32,702 bases of DNA, taken from positions 1-32,702 of the forward strand of contig NZ_JAUYTS010000132.1 in the NCBI RefSeq assembly GCF_030695085.1. Reading direction: 5' to 3'. A program made the translations under genes and the position numbers. The notes beneath the pieces were generated by a model. That model saw only the letters and a list, made by a program, of their open reading frames with translations. It was not told where the DNA came from and searched no databases. Shown one piece after another: positions 32,470 to 32,702 of the stretch (its first letter is position 1; each line of letters begins with the position of its first letter). The stretch comes from Falsiroseomonas sp. (GTDB lineage: Bacteria; Pseudomonadota; Alphaproteobacteria; Acetobacterales; Acetobacteraceae).

Positions 32470-32702
32470 TTATCGTCGAGCCACATCCGCATTTTGGGCT
32501 CGATGGATTCCTTCCGTCAAAGCGGCAGATCGCGATGTTGACGTGAGAAATCGCCACCCGTCTCCAGGAGCTTCTTCGAGTGCGGAGCGCCATTGTTCTA
32601 AGGTGAGATTTGCAGCCTCGTCCAAGTTGACCCTGTGTGGAATGAGACGTTCAATCCCGCAGGCAACGACAGCGTCCCGACAATTACAAGGAAGAAACCG
32701 GT
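32470..32702 (-). CDS. C-terminal part of an unrecognised gene running off the right edge
   Basis: From the right edge a minus-strand frame stays open for 77 codons and ends in TAA at 32470-32472. It contains coding-like sequence such as CNCRDAVVACGIERLIPHRV and LEQWRSALEEAPGDGWRF. The other two frames on this strand are closed early (one at about 32688, one at about 32600), so the openness is informative. I do not recognise a family. The start lies outside the window. Confidence 0.55.
   Translation of the reverse strand, partial: RFLPCNCRDAVVACGIERLIPHRVNLDEAANLTLEQWRSALEEAPGDGWRFLTSTSRSAALTEGIHRAQNADVARR

Noticed and set aside
1..32702. tRNA or rRNA genes
   Set aside because: I looked for cloverleaf-like stretches and conserved rRNA segments and saw none.

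Overview
The window is very GC-rich from its left edge to about position 30,650. Its gene content points to an alphaproteobacterium of the Acetobacteraceae (Roseomonas or a relative). The main clue is a cellulose-synthesis operon in which BcsA and BcsB are one fused protein and BcsD is present, an arrangement known from acetic acid bacteria. The family assignment is an inference; there is no rRNA gene or other marker here to confirm it.

Left part (1-8,774) is chromosomal housekeeping and transport. It holds the first codons of a minus-strand gene at the edge, a peptide-type ABC substrate-binding lipoprotein-like or periplasmic protein, a divergent SIMPL-domain protein, a DUF3052 protein and a GntR/HutC regulator. 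Then comes a minus-strand cluster mlaA-mlaC-(3-hydroxyisobutyryl-CoA hydrolase), followed by plus-strand metF and a Bug/TctC solute-binding protein. An intact 848-bp IS5-family (IS427-type) element sits at 8,786-9,633. It has inserted into a CTAG that carries the stop codon of a small membrane-anchored protein, without changing that protein.

Middle part (9,633-17,936) holds a BASS-like ten-helix transporter, an exported pentapeptide-repeat protein whose stop overlaps the start of uvrD, prmA, a DUF1127 protein and a large M24 aminopeptidase P. Two intergenic regions carry elaborate palindromic arrays: four hairpins ending in a perfect 32-bp palindrome at 10,152-10,257, and a mirrored set of nested hairpins around a perfect 22-bp stem at 14,106-14,324.

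The cellulose operon (18,119-30,647) reads bcsZ (GH8 endoglucanase), a proline-rich BcsP/CcpAx-like protein, bcsQ (ParA-like ATPase), bcsAB (fused synthase with PilZ c-di-GMP site), bcsC (TPR plus outer-membrane barrel) and bcsD. Start and stop codons overlap as ATGA at bcsQ/bcsAB and at bcsAB/bcsC. The gene order is that of the Komagataeibacter cellulose operon with a bcsQ added, so it combines features usually seen in different operon types. Together the genes would synthesise glucan at the inner membrane under c-di-GMP control, order the chains in the periplasm or at the terminal complex, trim them and export them.

Immediately after bcsD the composition falls sharply (30,648-32,702). This stretch looks acquired or decaying. 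It holds four spaced copies of a 20-bp motif, a small membrane-protein gene interrupted by an in-frame TGA, a small lipoprotein, and the C-terminal part of an unrecognised gene running off the right edge.
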